From contig NZ_NOXS01000020.1 in NCBI RefSeq assembly GCF_002251735.1, forward strand, positions 40,890 through 104,889: a stretch of 64,000 bases of DNA. The letters are read 5' to 3'. The notes beneath the pieces are model-generated. The model had not been told where the DNA came from. It saw nothing but the letters and a program-made list of their open reading frames with translations, and searched no databases. Both the position numbers and the translations under genes were made by a program. Source of the stretch: Elstera cyanobacteriorum (GTDB lineage Bacteria; Pseudomonadota; Alphaproteobacteria; Elsterales; Elsteraceae). Shown in pieces: positions 30,266 to 39,593 of this stretch (positions are counted from its first letter, which is position 1; each line of letters starts with the position of its first letter).

Positions 30266-30711
30266 CGTGCCGCCTCGGCAAGCAGCCGCGCCACCCGCTG
30301 CACCGCCAACGCATAGCCCTGGGTTCCCAGGCCCGCGATGATCCCGTCTGCCCGCAGTGAGACATAGGAATGGTGCCGGAAGCTTTCGCGCTTATGGATG
30401 TTGGAGATATGCACTTCAATCACCGGCCCGTCGAAGGCGTTCAGCGCATCGAGGATCGCGACGGACGTATGAGTGAAGGCAGCGGGGTTGATGACGATCC
30501 CGGCTGCGGCTTCCCGCGCCTCGTGAATCCAGTCGATCAACTCATATTCCCGATTCGATTGATGAAACCGCAGCGACAGGCCCAGCCCCGCCGCCGTTTC
30601 GCGGCAGGCCGCCTCGACATCGGCCAGGGTTTCCGAGCCGTAAATATGGGGTTGGCGCTTGCCGAGCAGATTGAGGTTCGGCCCGTTCAGGATAAAAACG
30701 CAGGGCGTCAC
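30262..30711 (-). CDS. aroQ: Type II 3-dehydroquinate dehydratase
   Basis: 149 aa, the usual size for the dodecameric type II enzyme. The N-terminal [19 protein letters not shown] motif holds the catalytic Tyr/Arg region. The [16 protein letters not shown] segment and [18 protein letters not shown] carry the conserved His and Arg. It interconverts 3-dehydroquinate and 3-dehydroshikimate. In this operon it should run in the catabolic direction, feeding the dehydroshikimate dehydratase, and may be a second copy beside a biosynthetic one elsewhere. The 52-nt gap to the TRAP binding-protein gene contains a 7-bp GC hairpin (GGCGGGC/GCCCGCC) that may modulate read-through. Confidence 0.96.
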   Translation of the reverse strand: MTPCVFILNGPNLNLLGKRQPHIYGSETLADVEAACRETAAGLGLSLRFHQSNREYELIDWIHEAREAAAGIVINPAAFTHTSVAILDALNAFDGPVIEVHISNIHKRESFRHHSYVSLRADGIIAGLGTQGYALAVQRVARLLAEAAR

Positions 30712-30763
30712 GGTCAGGCTCCCAGGCGGCGGGCGACCGTAGCCGCCCGCCCACGTTTAGGGG

Positions 30764-31762
30764 TTAACGCAGTTTGGCGAGTTCGGCGTTCACGTCGGCG
30801 ACGAAATCCGCCCCGGCTTCTTGGCCGAATTTATCCAGCACCGGCTTAACCGCCGCACGGATGCGATTGAGTTCGGCGGCATCGAGCATGTTATGGACCA
30901 TCCCGGCGGCCTTCAGGCTGGCCAGCGCCGTATCCATCGCCTCGCGCGAGGTTTTGCGCTGGTAGTCGGTCGCTTCCTTGATCGAATCGGCGATGATCTT
31001 CTTTTCATCGGCCGACAGACCGTCCCAGGTCTTCTTCGAAATCAGCACCGACTGGGCGTTATAGATATGCCGGGTTTCGGAGACGTATTTCTGCACTTCG
31101 TTAAATTTGGCACCCAGGATCGTCGTCACGGGGTTTTCTTGACCATCGACAACCTTCTGCTCCAAGGCCGAGTAAAGTTCCGGGAAGGGCAGGGGAACGG
31201 CATTGGCGCCGAGAGTGCTGAACAGGTCGATGAACAGCGGCGATTGCAGCACGCGCAGCTTCAGGCCCTTAAAGTCTTCGATCTTGGTGATGGGGCGCTT
31301 CGAATTCGTGACGTTGCGGAACCCAAGCTCCCAATACCCAAGGCCGATCAGCCCCTTATCGGTCAGCGCGGCGTGCAGTTTCGCGCCGATGGGGCCATCG
31401 ACGATGGCGTCGGCTTCCTTGGGTTCGGCGAAGAGGAAGGGGAAATCCAGCACCGCGAAGCGTTTATCGAGACCGACGAGCAGGCCGGAGTTCAGCACGG
31501 TCATATCAATCGTGCCGCCTTGCAGGGCCGAGACGGTTTGAAGATCGCCGCCCAACTGCCCGCCCGGGAAGCCGCGCACGTTGAACTTGCCGCCGGATTT
31601 TTCCTTGGCGAGTTCGGCGAATTTGGCGACGCCTTTGCCTTGCGGATGCTCTGCGACATTCTGATAGGCGAACCGCAGGGTGCGTTCGGAAACCTGTGCG
31701 AGCGCGCTGTGGCTGACCAGCAGCGCGGCAGTGGCAAGAAGGGCGGTTTTTAAGGCTTTCAT
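30764..31762 (-). CDS. TRAP transporter substrate-binding protein (DctP family)
   Basis: 332 aa. It has a classical signal peptide (MKALKTALLATAALLVSHSALAQ) and so is periplasmic. It shows the DctP fold: the conserved region LRVLQSPLFIDLFSTLGANAVPLPFPELYSALEQKVVDGQENP contains the Arg that binds the substrate carboxylate. It is followed by aroQ, the dehydrogenase and quiC, and preceded by both TRAP membrane subunits. The substrate is therefore probably an aromatic-pathway acid such as quinate, shikimate, dehydroshikimate or protocatechuate. That substrate is inferred from context only. Confidence 0.94.
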   Translation of the reverse strand: MKALKTALLATAALLVSHSALAQVSERTLRFAYQNVAEHPQGKGVAKFAELAKEKSGGKFNVRGFPGGQLGGDLQTVSALQGGTIDMTVLNSGLLVGLDKRFAVLDFPFLFAEPKEADAIVDGPIGAKLHAALTDKGLIGLGYWELGFRNVTNSKRPITKIEDFKGLKLRVLQSPLFIDLFSTLGANAVPLPFPELYSALEQKVVDGQENPVTTILGAKFNEVQKYVSETRHIYNAQSVLISKKTWDGLSADEKKIIADSIKEATDYQRKTSREAMDTALASLKAAGMVHNMLDAAELNRIRAAVKPVLDKFGQEAGADFVADVNAELAKLR

Positions 31763-31790
31763 CGTTTCCTCCAGATGTTTTTCTTAGGGA

Positions 31791-33071
31791 TTAGCTGGCA
31801 AACCAGCGGGCCGGTCCGGTGACGAGGATCGGGAACAGGATCAGTAGGAACAGCACGGTCAGTTGGGCGATCATGAAGGGCGTCACCCCCTTGATGATTT
31901 CCTCCATGCTGATTTTCGAGACGCCGCAGACGACGTTCAGCACTGTGCCCACGGGCGGCGTGATCAGGCCGATGGCGTTATTGATGATGAAGAGAACGCC
32001 GAAATAGACCGGATCGATCCCGGCGGCCTTGATCACCGGCATCAGCACCGGCGTTAGGATCAGAATGGTCGGCGTCATATCGAGCGCAGTGCCGACGATC
32101 ACCACCAGCAGCATGATGACGATCATCAGCAGCGTCTTATTCTCGATGAAGGGCTGCACCATCGCGACGATGTCGTGCGTGATCTCGGCCACCGTGATCA
32201 GCCAGGACGCAACCAGCGCCGCCGCAACCAGGAACATGACGACCGCTGTCGTAATTGCCGCCGACGTGAAGAGGCGCGGCAGGTCTTTCAGCGTCAGTTC
32301 TTTATAAACGAAAGTCGCGACGATCAGCGCGTAGACGGCGACCACTACGGCGGCCTCCGTCGGGGTAAAGATGCCAAAGCGCAGCCCGACGACGATGATC
32401 ACCGGCAGCATTAGTGCCCAGAAGCCATCGACCAGCGCTTTGCCAACCTCGGCCAGCGACGCGCGGGCCTGCCGCTCCGACCCATCGTTGCGCGAGACGT
32501 ACCACCAGGCGATGGCCAGCCCGACGCCCAGCATCAACCCGGGGACGATCCCGGCCAGGAAGAGTTTCGAGATCGAAACCCCGCCCGCGACTCCGAAGAT
32601 CACAAAGCCGATAGACGGCGGGATAACCGGCGCGATGATACCGCCCGCCGCCACCAGCCCTGCGGCATGGGCGCGGCTGTGCCCGGCTTTCACCATCATC
32701 GGGACAATTAGCGCGGCCAGCGCCGCCGCATCGGCAACCGCCGATCCGGAGAGCGAGGCGAGCAGGCAGGAGGCGAGGATCGCCACATAGCCAAGACCGC
32801 CGCGCACATGGCCGACCAGGGTCATGGCGACGGTCACGATGCGGCGGGCAAGCCCCCCGGCATTCATGATCTCGCCCGCCAGCATAAAGAAGGGCACGGC
32901 GAGCAGCGGGAAACTATCGGCGCCGTTAATCAGGTTCTGGGCGATGATCTGGCTGTCGAACAGGCCGATGTGCAGCATCAGCGCGACGCCGCAGACCAGC
33001 AGCGCGAAGGCGATGGGCATGCCGAGGGCCATCGCCCCCAACAGCGAGGCGGTGAAAATGAGGATTGTCAT
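31791..33071 (-). CDS. TRAP transporter large permease (DctM family)
   Basis: 426 aa, about twelve hydrophobic segments, the ion-coupled channel subunit of the tripartite transporter. Conserved stretches include the N-terminal LLGAMALGMPIAFALL, GRIVTVAM-like AGGLARRIVTVAMTLVGHV, the SGSAVADAAALAALIVPMM loop, GIIAPVIPPSIGFVIFGV and the C-terminal NNAIGLITPPVGTVLNVVC. These are diagnostic for the DctM/SiaM family. It lies 12 nt after the small permease and 28 nt before the binding-protein gene, in one operon. Confidence 0.95.
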   Translation of the reverse strand: MTILIFTASLLGAMALGMPIAFALLVCGVALMLHIGLFDSQIIAQNLINGADSFPLLAVPFFMLAGEIMNAGGLARRIVTVAMTLVGHVRGGLGYVAILASCLLASLSGSAVADAAALAALIVPMMVKAGHSRAHAAGLVAAGGIIAPVIPPSIGFVIFGVAGGVSISKLFLAGIVPGLMLGVGLAIAWWYVSRNDGSERQARASLAEVGKALVDGFWALMLPVIIVVGLRFGIFTPTEAAVVVAVYALIVATFVYKELTLKDLPRLFTSAAITTAVVMFLVAAALVASWLITVAEITHDIVAMVQPFIENKTLLMIVIMLLVVIVGTALDMTPTILILTPVLMPVIKAAGIDPVYFGVLFIINNAIGLITPPVGTVLNVVCGVSKISMEEIIKGVTPFMIAQLTVLFLLILFPILVTGPARWFAS

Positions 33072-33083
33072 GGCGGGCGGCCC

Positions 33084-33593
33084 TCAATGCTCTTCCGACT
33101 CGCGGACGCCGATATACTCGTCCGCCGTCATGCGGCCCCCCAGGGCGCGCAGCAGGTCGTAGCCGAGGATCGGCAGCGCGGAGAGACCAAAGACGATGCC
33201 GACGCCATAGAATAGCGCGACCGGCAGACCCGAGGCGGAGGCCGGAACATGCAGATTGATCAGCGTTTGCGCCCAGCTTCCCTGCACCAGCAACGCGCAG
33301 CAGAGGATCATCAGCAGATGGCTGGCGATAAAGGCCGCGCGCCGCCCGGCAAGCGGTAGCGCCCGGATTAGCGTATCGAGGCCAAGGTGCGCCCGTTCCT
33401 TCAGCCCGATCAGCGCGCCCAGAAAGACCATCCAGACGAAGAACCAGCGCGACAGTTCTTCCGACACCGTAATGCCGGAGTTGAGCGCATAGCGCATCAC
33501 CACATTGCCGAAGACCAGAACTACCATGCCGGCCATCAACAGGCCGATGATGATCTTAAGAGCGGCGAAATACCGCTCCACCCAAATGCGCAT
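33084..33593 (-). CDS. TRAP transporter small permease (DctQ family)
   Basis: 169 aa with four predicted membrane segments (IIIGLLMAGMVVLVFGNVVM, the WFFVWMVFLGALIGLKERAHLG region, FIASHLLMILCCALLV, and one near GVGIVFGLSALPILG). The conserved 'E-E-L-S-R-W-F-F-V-W' segment is the DctQ hallmark. It is the first gene of the TRAP/dehydroshikimate operon, transcribed divergently from the TetR regulator across a 210-nt spacer that holds the candidate operator. Confidence 0.92.
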   Translation of the reverse strand: MRIWVERYFAALKIIIGLLMAGMVVLVFGNVVMRYALNSGITVSEELSRWFFVWMVFLGALIGLKERAHLGLDTLIRALPLAGRRAAFIASHLLMILCCALLVQGSWAQTLINLHVPASASGLPVALFYGVGIVFGLSALPILGYDLLRALGGRMTADEYIGVRESEEH

Positions 33594-33736
33594 CGCGTTT
33601 CCTCCGGTCCCCGCTGGACGGGGTTATTGTCTTTGATTTTTGGACGTCCCAAGGGGGCGGGACCTTTATGCGGACTTGTAACCGCTGCATCCTACGCTAC
33701 GAAATTGGACCATCCCGTCCATTCCGTCAATCGTAA

Positions 33737-33752
33737 AATTATCTAGATAGTT
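33737..33752. promoter_or_regulatory. Candidate TetR operator in divergent spacer
   Basis: AATTATCTAGATAGTT is a 16-bp inverted repeat with a perfect 10-bp core (TATCTAGATA) and one mismatched pair. It lies between the TRAP operon and the divergent TetR gene, in locally AT-rich sequence suited to a promoter. Location and symmetry fit autoregulation by the TetR protein. This is inference. Confidence 0.5.
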
Positions 33753-33803
33753 CATTTACCGGCACGCGGTGGATGCTATGGTCAGGCAATCAGGAGGAAG
33801 ACC

Positions 33804-34469
33804 ATGCCGACCGCCGCCGCCACTGCCCCACGCCTGAAGCGCCCCCAGTCTTGGACACAAGACCCGGAGGGCGTGAAGCGGGAGATTTTGGACGCCGCCC
33901 GGGCCGAATTCGTCGAAAAGGGCCTCAGTGGCGCGCGCGTCGATGAAATCGCGGCGAAAACCTCCACCGCAAAACGCATGATCTACTATTACTTTAAGGA
34001 TAAAGAGGGCCTGTATCTGGCGGTGCTGGAGGAAGCCTATAGTCGCATCCGCACGCTCGAACGCACGCTCGATCTTGCCGCCCTGCCCCCGCTGGATGCT
34101 TTGGCGACGCTGGCGGGCTTTACCTTCGATTACCATGCCGAGAATACAGACTTCGTCCGGCTGGTGATGATCGAGAATATCCACCACGCCCGGCATTTGA
34201 AGGTTCTGACCAAGATCAGCGAAATCAACCTGTCGGCGCTCGAAATGATCGGGGATGTATACCGGCGCGGCGTGGCGGAGGGAGTGTTCCGCCCCGGCAT
34301 CAACCTGCTCGATATCCACCTGACGATGAGCGCGCTGAGCTTTTACAATGTCTCGAACCGCGCCACTATCGAACAGGTCTTCGGGCACGATATGGGCGCG
34401 CCCGCCGCCCGCATCCGGCGGCGGGCCAGCGTGATCGAGGCGGTGCTGCGGTTCGTTCGGGCAGATTAG
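33804..34469 (+). CDS. TetR/AcrR-family regulator
   Basis: 221 aa. The N-terminal TetR DNA-binding domain (about 25-75) reads VKREILDAARAEFVEKGLSG, with the recognition helix in TSTAKRMIYYYFKDKEGLY. The C-terminal ligand-binding half is helical and includes a His-rich segment (MIENIHHARHLKVL). The start codon follows an AGGAGG ribosome-binding site (33791-33796). Divergence from the TRAP-aroQ-quiC operon and the nearby palindrome suggest that it represses that operon and responds to an intermediate such as shikimate, quinate or dehydroshikimate. It ends 1 nt before the convergent aldo/keto reductase stop, with no terminator between them. Confidence 0.92.
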   Translation: MPTAAATAPRLKRPQSWTQDPEGVKREILDAARAEFVEKGLSGARVDEIAAKTSTAKRMIYYYFKDKEGLYLAVLEEAYSRIRTLERTLDLAALPPLDALATLAGFTFDYHAENTDFVRLVMIENIHHARHLKVLTKISEINLSALEMIGDVYRRGVAEGVFRPGINLLDIHLTMSALSFYNVSNRATIEQVFGHDMGAPAARIRRRASVIEAVLRFVRAD

Positions 34470-34470
34470 G

Positions 34471-35457
34471 TTAATCCGGATCGATCTCCGCCATCACCGC
34501 CGGGGCATAGCGCGGCCCTTGTACGGTTTCCAGGGCGTAGAGCGCGTCGAGGGCGGCAACCTGAGCGGCGGCTAAGGTAATCGCTGCGGCACTATTGTTT
34601 TCCGTCAGATGCGCGGGCTTGGCCGTGCCGGGAATCGGCAGAATATGCGGGCCTTTGGCGAGAAGCCACGCCAGGGCGGCCTGCGCCGGGGAATAGCCCC
34701 AGGCGCGGACCAGCGCGGCAAAGCGTTCGGCCTGCGCCAGATTTGCCGCAAGATGAGGCTCGGCGAAGCGCGGCATGGTCAGGCGAATATCCCCCGGCGC
34801 GAACTGCGGCTGCGGCGCAATTCCGCCCGCCAGAATGCCGCGCCCGACCGGGGAAAAGGCAACGAAGGCCGTGCCCAGCTCGGCGCAGGTCGCCAGCAGT
34901 CGCGGCTCCGGGTCGCGCGTCCACAGTGAATATTCGCTTTGCACGGCGGCAATCGGATGCACGGCATGGGCGCGGCGCAAGGTTTGAGAGGAGACCTCCG
35001 ACAAGCCGATAGCGCGGATCTTCCCGGCGCGGACCAGATCGGCCAGCGCGCCGACGCTGTCTTCGATGGGTACCTGCTTATCCCAGCGGTGCAGCGTGTA
35101 AAGATCGATCACCTCGGTTTGCAGCCGCTTAAGCGAGGCGTCGCAGGTGGCTTTCAAGGTTTCAGGCCGCCCGTCAATAACGCGCTTCCCGTCAACGCCG
35201 GTCATGCCGCATTTGCTGGCCAGGATGATTTTGTCGCGCACCGGCTTGAGCGCCGCGCCCACCACTTCCTCATTCTTCCCAAAGCCATAAAGCGCCGCCG
35301 TGTCGAAATGCGTTACGCCCTCGTCGAATGCCTGCCGCAACAGTGCTTCCGCCGCTTCCCGCTCCGGCGGCACCCCATAGGCGTGGCTGACGTTCATACA
35401 GCCAAGGCCGATAGCCGAGACGGTGAAGGGGCCAAGGGAACGGGTCGGCATTGGCAT
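34471..35457 (-). CDS. Aldo/keto reductase
   Basis: 328 aa NADPH-dependent oxidoreductase. The catalytic tetrad is visible: Asp and Tyr in HFDTAALYGFGKNEEVVG, Lys in IILASKCGM, His in DLYTLHRWD. The C-terminal cofactor region is LPIPGTAKPAHLTEN. It is the last gene of the lig operon, 18 nt after ligC. It has no assigned step in protocatechuate 4,5-cleavage; possible roles are detoxification of an aldehyde intermediate (for example the semialdehyde made by LigAB) or reduction of an upstream aromatic aldehyde. The exact substrate is unknown. Confidence 0.9.
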   Translation of the reverse strand: MPMPTRSLGPFTVSAIGLGCMNVSHAYGVPPEREAAEALLRQAFDEGVTHFDTAALYGFGKNEEVVGAALKPVRDKIILASKCGMTGVDGKRVIDGRPETLKATCDASLKRLQTEVIDLYTLHRWDKQVPIEDSVGALADLVRAGKIRAIGLSEVSSQTLRRAHAVHPIAAVQSEYSLWTRDPEPRLLATCAELGTAFVAFSPVGRGILAGGIAPQPQFAPGDIRLTMPRFAEPHLAANLAQAERFAALVRAWGYSPAQAALAWLLAKGPHILPIPGTAKPAHLTENNSAAAITLAAAQVAALDALYALETVQGPRYAPAVMAEIDPD

Positions 35458-35475
35458 GTCAAAACCTCGGGTCGG

Positions 35476-36417
35476 CTAGGAAAGTTGCTGCTCCAGTTTA
35501 TGCAAAACCTCATAACAGGGTAGCACTTTGGCAACGCTGGCGTTCGGCTCCCGCCCGTCGCGGATTGCCGCGATAAATTCGCGGTCTTGGAGTTCGATGC
35601 CGTCCATCGACACATCGACTTTAGAGACGTCGATTTTCTCGTCCTTGCCCGAGATCAGATCGTCATAGCGGGCAATATAAGTGCCATTATCGCAAATATA
35701 GCGAAAGAACGTGCCGAGCGGCCCGTCGTTGTTGAAGGACAGCGACAGGGTGCACAGCGCGCCGCCCGCTGCTTTCATCTGGATTGACATATCCATCGCA
35801 ATGCCCAAGGTCGGATGATCGGGGCCTTGCAAGGCATTGGCCGCCACCACCGCTTCGCCCGTCTGATACTGGAAGAGATCGACCGTATGGGCGGCATGGT
35901 GCCACAGGAGATGATCGGTCCAGGAACGCGGCTGCCCGAGCGCGTTCATATTGGTGCGCCGGAAGAAAAACGTCTGCACATCTAAGTGCTGAAGTTTCAA
36001 CTCGCCCGCTACGATCTTGCGATGGATCCACTGGTGCGAGGGATTGAAACGCCGGGTGTGGCCGACCATCGCCACCAGGCCGGTTTGCTGCTGTAGTGCG
36101 GCGACCGCCTGGGCGTCGGCCCAAGAGTCGGCCAGCGGAATTTCCACCATCACATGCTTACCCGCCGCAAGGCACTGTTGGGCCTGGGCCGCATGGATCG
36201 GCGTTGGGGTGCAGAGAATGGCGGCCTCTACGCCGGGCAGGGCAAGGCCTTCCTCCAACGTTGCCAGCGCTTGGGGGATGCCGTATTTTTCGGCGGTGGC
36301 GCGGGTTGCGTCCATCTCCGGTCCAATGACGGCGGCAACCTCCACCCCGTCGATCCGCTTTAAGGCGTCGAGGTGCTTTTGTCCGAAGGCCCCCGGCCCG
36401 GCAACAATCAGTTTCAT
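35476..36417 (-). CDS. ligC: 4-Carboxy-2-hydroxymuconate-6-semialdehyde dehydrogenase
   Basis: 313 aa, matching LigC/PmdC length. A Gfo/Idh/MocA-type NAD(P)-dependent enzyme with an N-terminal Rossmann motif (IVAGPGAFGQKHLDAL), the CTPTPIHAAQAQQCLAAGKHV region with the usual EIPLADS segment, and a C-terminal substrate domain (WTDHLLWHHAAHTVDLFQYQ). It oxidises the hemiacetal of 4-carboxy-2-hydroxymuconate-6-semialdehyde, the product of LigAB, to 2-pyrone-4,6-dicarboxylate. It lies 21 nt downstream of ligB. The family is broad, but context fixes the assignment. Confidence 0.93.
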   Translation of the reverse strand: MKLIVAGPGAFGQKHLDALKRIDGVEVAAVIGPEMDATRATAEKYGIPQALATLEEGLALPGVEAAILCTPTPIHAAQAQQCLAAGKHVMVEIPLADSWADAQAVAALQQQTGLVAMVGHTRRFNPSHQWIHRKIVAGELKLQHLDVQTFFFRRTNMNALGQPRSWTDHLLWHHAAHTVDLFQYQTGEAVVAANALQGPDHPTLGIAMDMSIQMKAAGGALCTLSLSFNNDGPLGTFFRYICDNGTYIARYDDLISGKDEKIDVSKVDVSMDGIELQDREFIAAIRDGREPNASVAKVLPCYEVLHKLEQQLS

Positions 36418-36438
36418 CAGTGCGTCCCCTCGGCGGCC

Positions 36439-37668
<1,230 letters not shown>

Positions 37669-37669
<1 letters not shown>

Positions 37670-38568
37670 TACGCCACCTCCTCCGGCCAATAGAGCCGCT
37701 GGGGATTTACAACGAGAAGCTTCTGTTGAAGCGCGGCGGTCGGGGCGATCTTCGGGATAAAATCCACCAGCGCCCCATCGTCCGGCATATGGGTTTTCAG
37801 GTTCGGGTGCGGCCAATCGGTGCCCCATAGCACCCGGTCGGGGAAGGTTTCGACCAGATGCCGGGCGAAGGGCACGACATCGGTATAATCCGGCGGGCCT
37901 AAGTGGCTAAGCCGTTCCGGGCAGGTGACTTTCGACCAAATATGCGGATTGTCCCGCATCAGTTGCACGAACAGGCCAAACTCCGGCCCAGCAACCGGCT
38001 TGCTAACATCCGGGCGCCCCATGTGATCGACGACCACGGTGGTGGGGAGCCGGGTGATGAACTCATAAAGCTCCGGCAGATCGGCGGCTTCGAAGTAGAT
38101 CACCACGTGCCAGCCGAGTGGCGCGATGCGGTGGGCGATCTCCAGAAGTTCATCAGGGGGTGTGGTATCGACGAGGCGCTTGACGAAATTAAAGCGCACG
38201 CCTTTCACCCCGGCGGTATTCAACTCTGCAAGGTCGGCGTCGGTCACGCTGCGGCGGACGGTGGCAATCCCCTTGGCCCGCCCGCCCGAGGCGCGCAAGG
38301 CATCGACCACAGCGCGGTTATCGGCGCCGTGGCAGGTGGCCTGGACGATGACATTGCGGGAAAAGCCTAAGCGGTCGCGCAGCGCCCAGAGTTGGTCTTT
38401 CCCCGCGTCGCAAGGGGTATATTTCCGCCCCGGCGCATAGGGGAATTCATCGCCAGGGCCGAACACATGGCAATGGGCATCAACCGCGCCGGGCGGCAAA
38501 ACGAACGCCGGTTTGGACGGGGCGGGGTGAAACGGCAGCCAAGTGGCATCCATCGTAAAAGCCGCCAT
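37669..38568 (-). CDS. ligI: 2-Pyrone-4,6-dicarboxylate lactonase
   Basis: 299 aa, amidohydrolase superfamily. It carries VDAHCHVFGPGDEFPYA (the HxH motif of the barrel), FNFVKRLVD, VVDHMGRPDVSK and the C-terminal LWGTDWPHPN with the catalytic Asp. LigI is a metal-independent member that hydrolyses 2-pyrone-4,6-dicarboxylate to 4-oxalomesaconate. It sits between ligJ and ligA, 2 nt after the ligJ stop and overlapping the ligA start by one base. Assignment is supported by both sequence and context. Confidence 0.95.
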
Positions 38569-38570
38569 GC

Positions 38571-39593
38571 TTAGCGTCCCTGGGCGGTCAGGATGGCATC
38601 GAGGCGCGGATAAACCCGGCGGGCATTGCCTTCGAACACCTGATGGCGTTGTGCGTCGGTCAGGTTCAGCGCGTCGATATAGCGCTTGGTATCGTCGAAA
38701 TAATGCCCGGTTTCGGGGTCGATACCGCGTACCGCACCGACCATTTCCGACCCGAACAGGATATTATCAAGGTCGATCACCTCGAACAGAAGATCAATGC
38801 CCGGCTGGTGGTAGACGCAGGTATCGAAGAAAACATTCTTCATCACATGGTCGCGCAAATGCGGTCGCTTTAGCATATCCGCCAGCCCGCGATAGCGCCC
38901 CCAATGATAGGGCACCGCGCCGCCGCCGTGGGGGATGATGAAGCGCAACGTGGGGAAGTCGCGGAACAGATCGCCTTCGATGAACTGCATAAAGGCGGTG
39001 GTATCGGCGTTGATATAATGGGCGCCGGTCGCGTGGAAATTGCAGTTGCACGAGCCGGAAACATGGATCATCGCCGGAACGTCAAGCTCCACCATTTTTT
39101 CGTAGAACGGATACCAAGATTTATCCGTCAGCGGCCGCGATGTCCAATGCCCGCCCGAGGGGTCGGGATTAAGGTTGCAGCCGATAAAGCCAAGCTCCGT
39201 CACGCAGCGTTCCAGTTCGGCAATCGAATTGGCAATCGGTGCGCCGGGGGACTGCGGCAATTGGCAGACGCCGACGAAGAACTGTGGGTAGAGATCGACG
39301 ACCCGCTTGATCAGATCGTTGCAGGCGCGCGTCCAGGCCTGGGAAATCGCCTCATCGCCCTCGTGATGCGCCATTGCCGAGGCGCGGGGGGAGAAAATCG
39401 TCAGGTCCGCGCCGCGTTCGCGCAGCAGGCGAAGCTGGTTTTTTTCCACACTCTCGCGGATTTCATCGTCGCTGATCGCGGTGGGTTTCGGCGGCGGGCG
39501 CGACGGATCGGCAAAGGCGGCAAGCTGTGCCGCGCGGAAATCTTGGTGCGGGCCGGGGGCGGTCGTGTAATGGCCGTGGCAATCGATAATCAT
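38571..39593 (-). CDS. ligJ: 4-Oxalomesaconate hydratase (amidohydrolase type)
   Basis: 340 aa from MIIDCHGHYTTAPGPHQD. A much longer in-frame extension covers the preceding gene in a different frame and is not coding. Zinc-dependent amidohydrolase-fold hydratase: HGHY motif at the N-terminus, MIHVSGSCNCNFHATGAHY, FIIPHGGGAVPYHWGR and LFGSEMVGAVRGIDP. It adds water to 4-oxalomesaconate to give 4-carboxy-4-hydroxy-2-oxoadipate. The start overlaps the preceding stop by 4 nt (ATGA), showing tight coupling. Confidence 0.95.
   Translation of the reverse strand: MIIDCHGHYTTAPGPHQDFRAAQLAAFADPSRPPPKPTAISDDEIRESVEKNQLRLLRERGADLTIFSPRASAMAHHEGDEAISQAWTRACNDLIKRVVDLYPQFFVGVCQLPQSPGAPIANSIAELERCVTELGFIGCNLNPDPSGGHWTSRPLTDKSWYPFYEKMVELDVPAMIHVSGSCNCNFHATGAHYINADTTAFMQFIEGDLFRDFPTLRFIIPHGGGAVPYHWGRYRGLADMLKRPHLRDHVMKNVFFDTCVYHQPGIDLLFEVIDLDNILFGSEMVGAVRGIDPETGHYFDDTKRYIDALNLTDAQRHQVFEGNARRVYPRLDAILTAQGR

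Noticed and set aside
30821..31753. 310-aa open frame opposite the TRAP binding-protein gene
   Set aside because: Shadow of the real gene, which has a signal peptide and DctP motifs. The antisense translation shows no domain.
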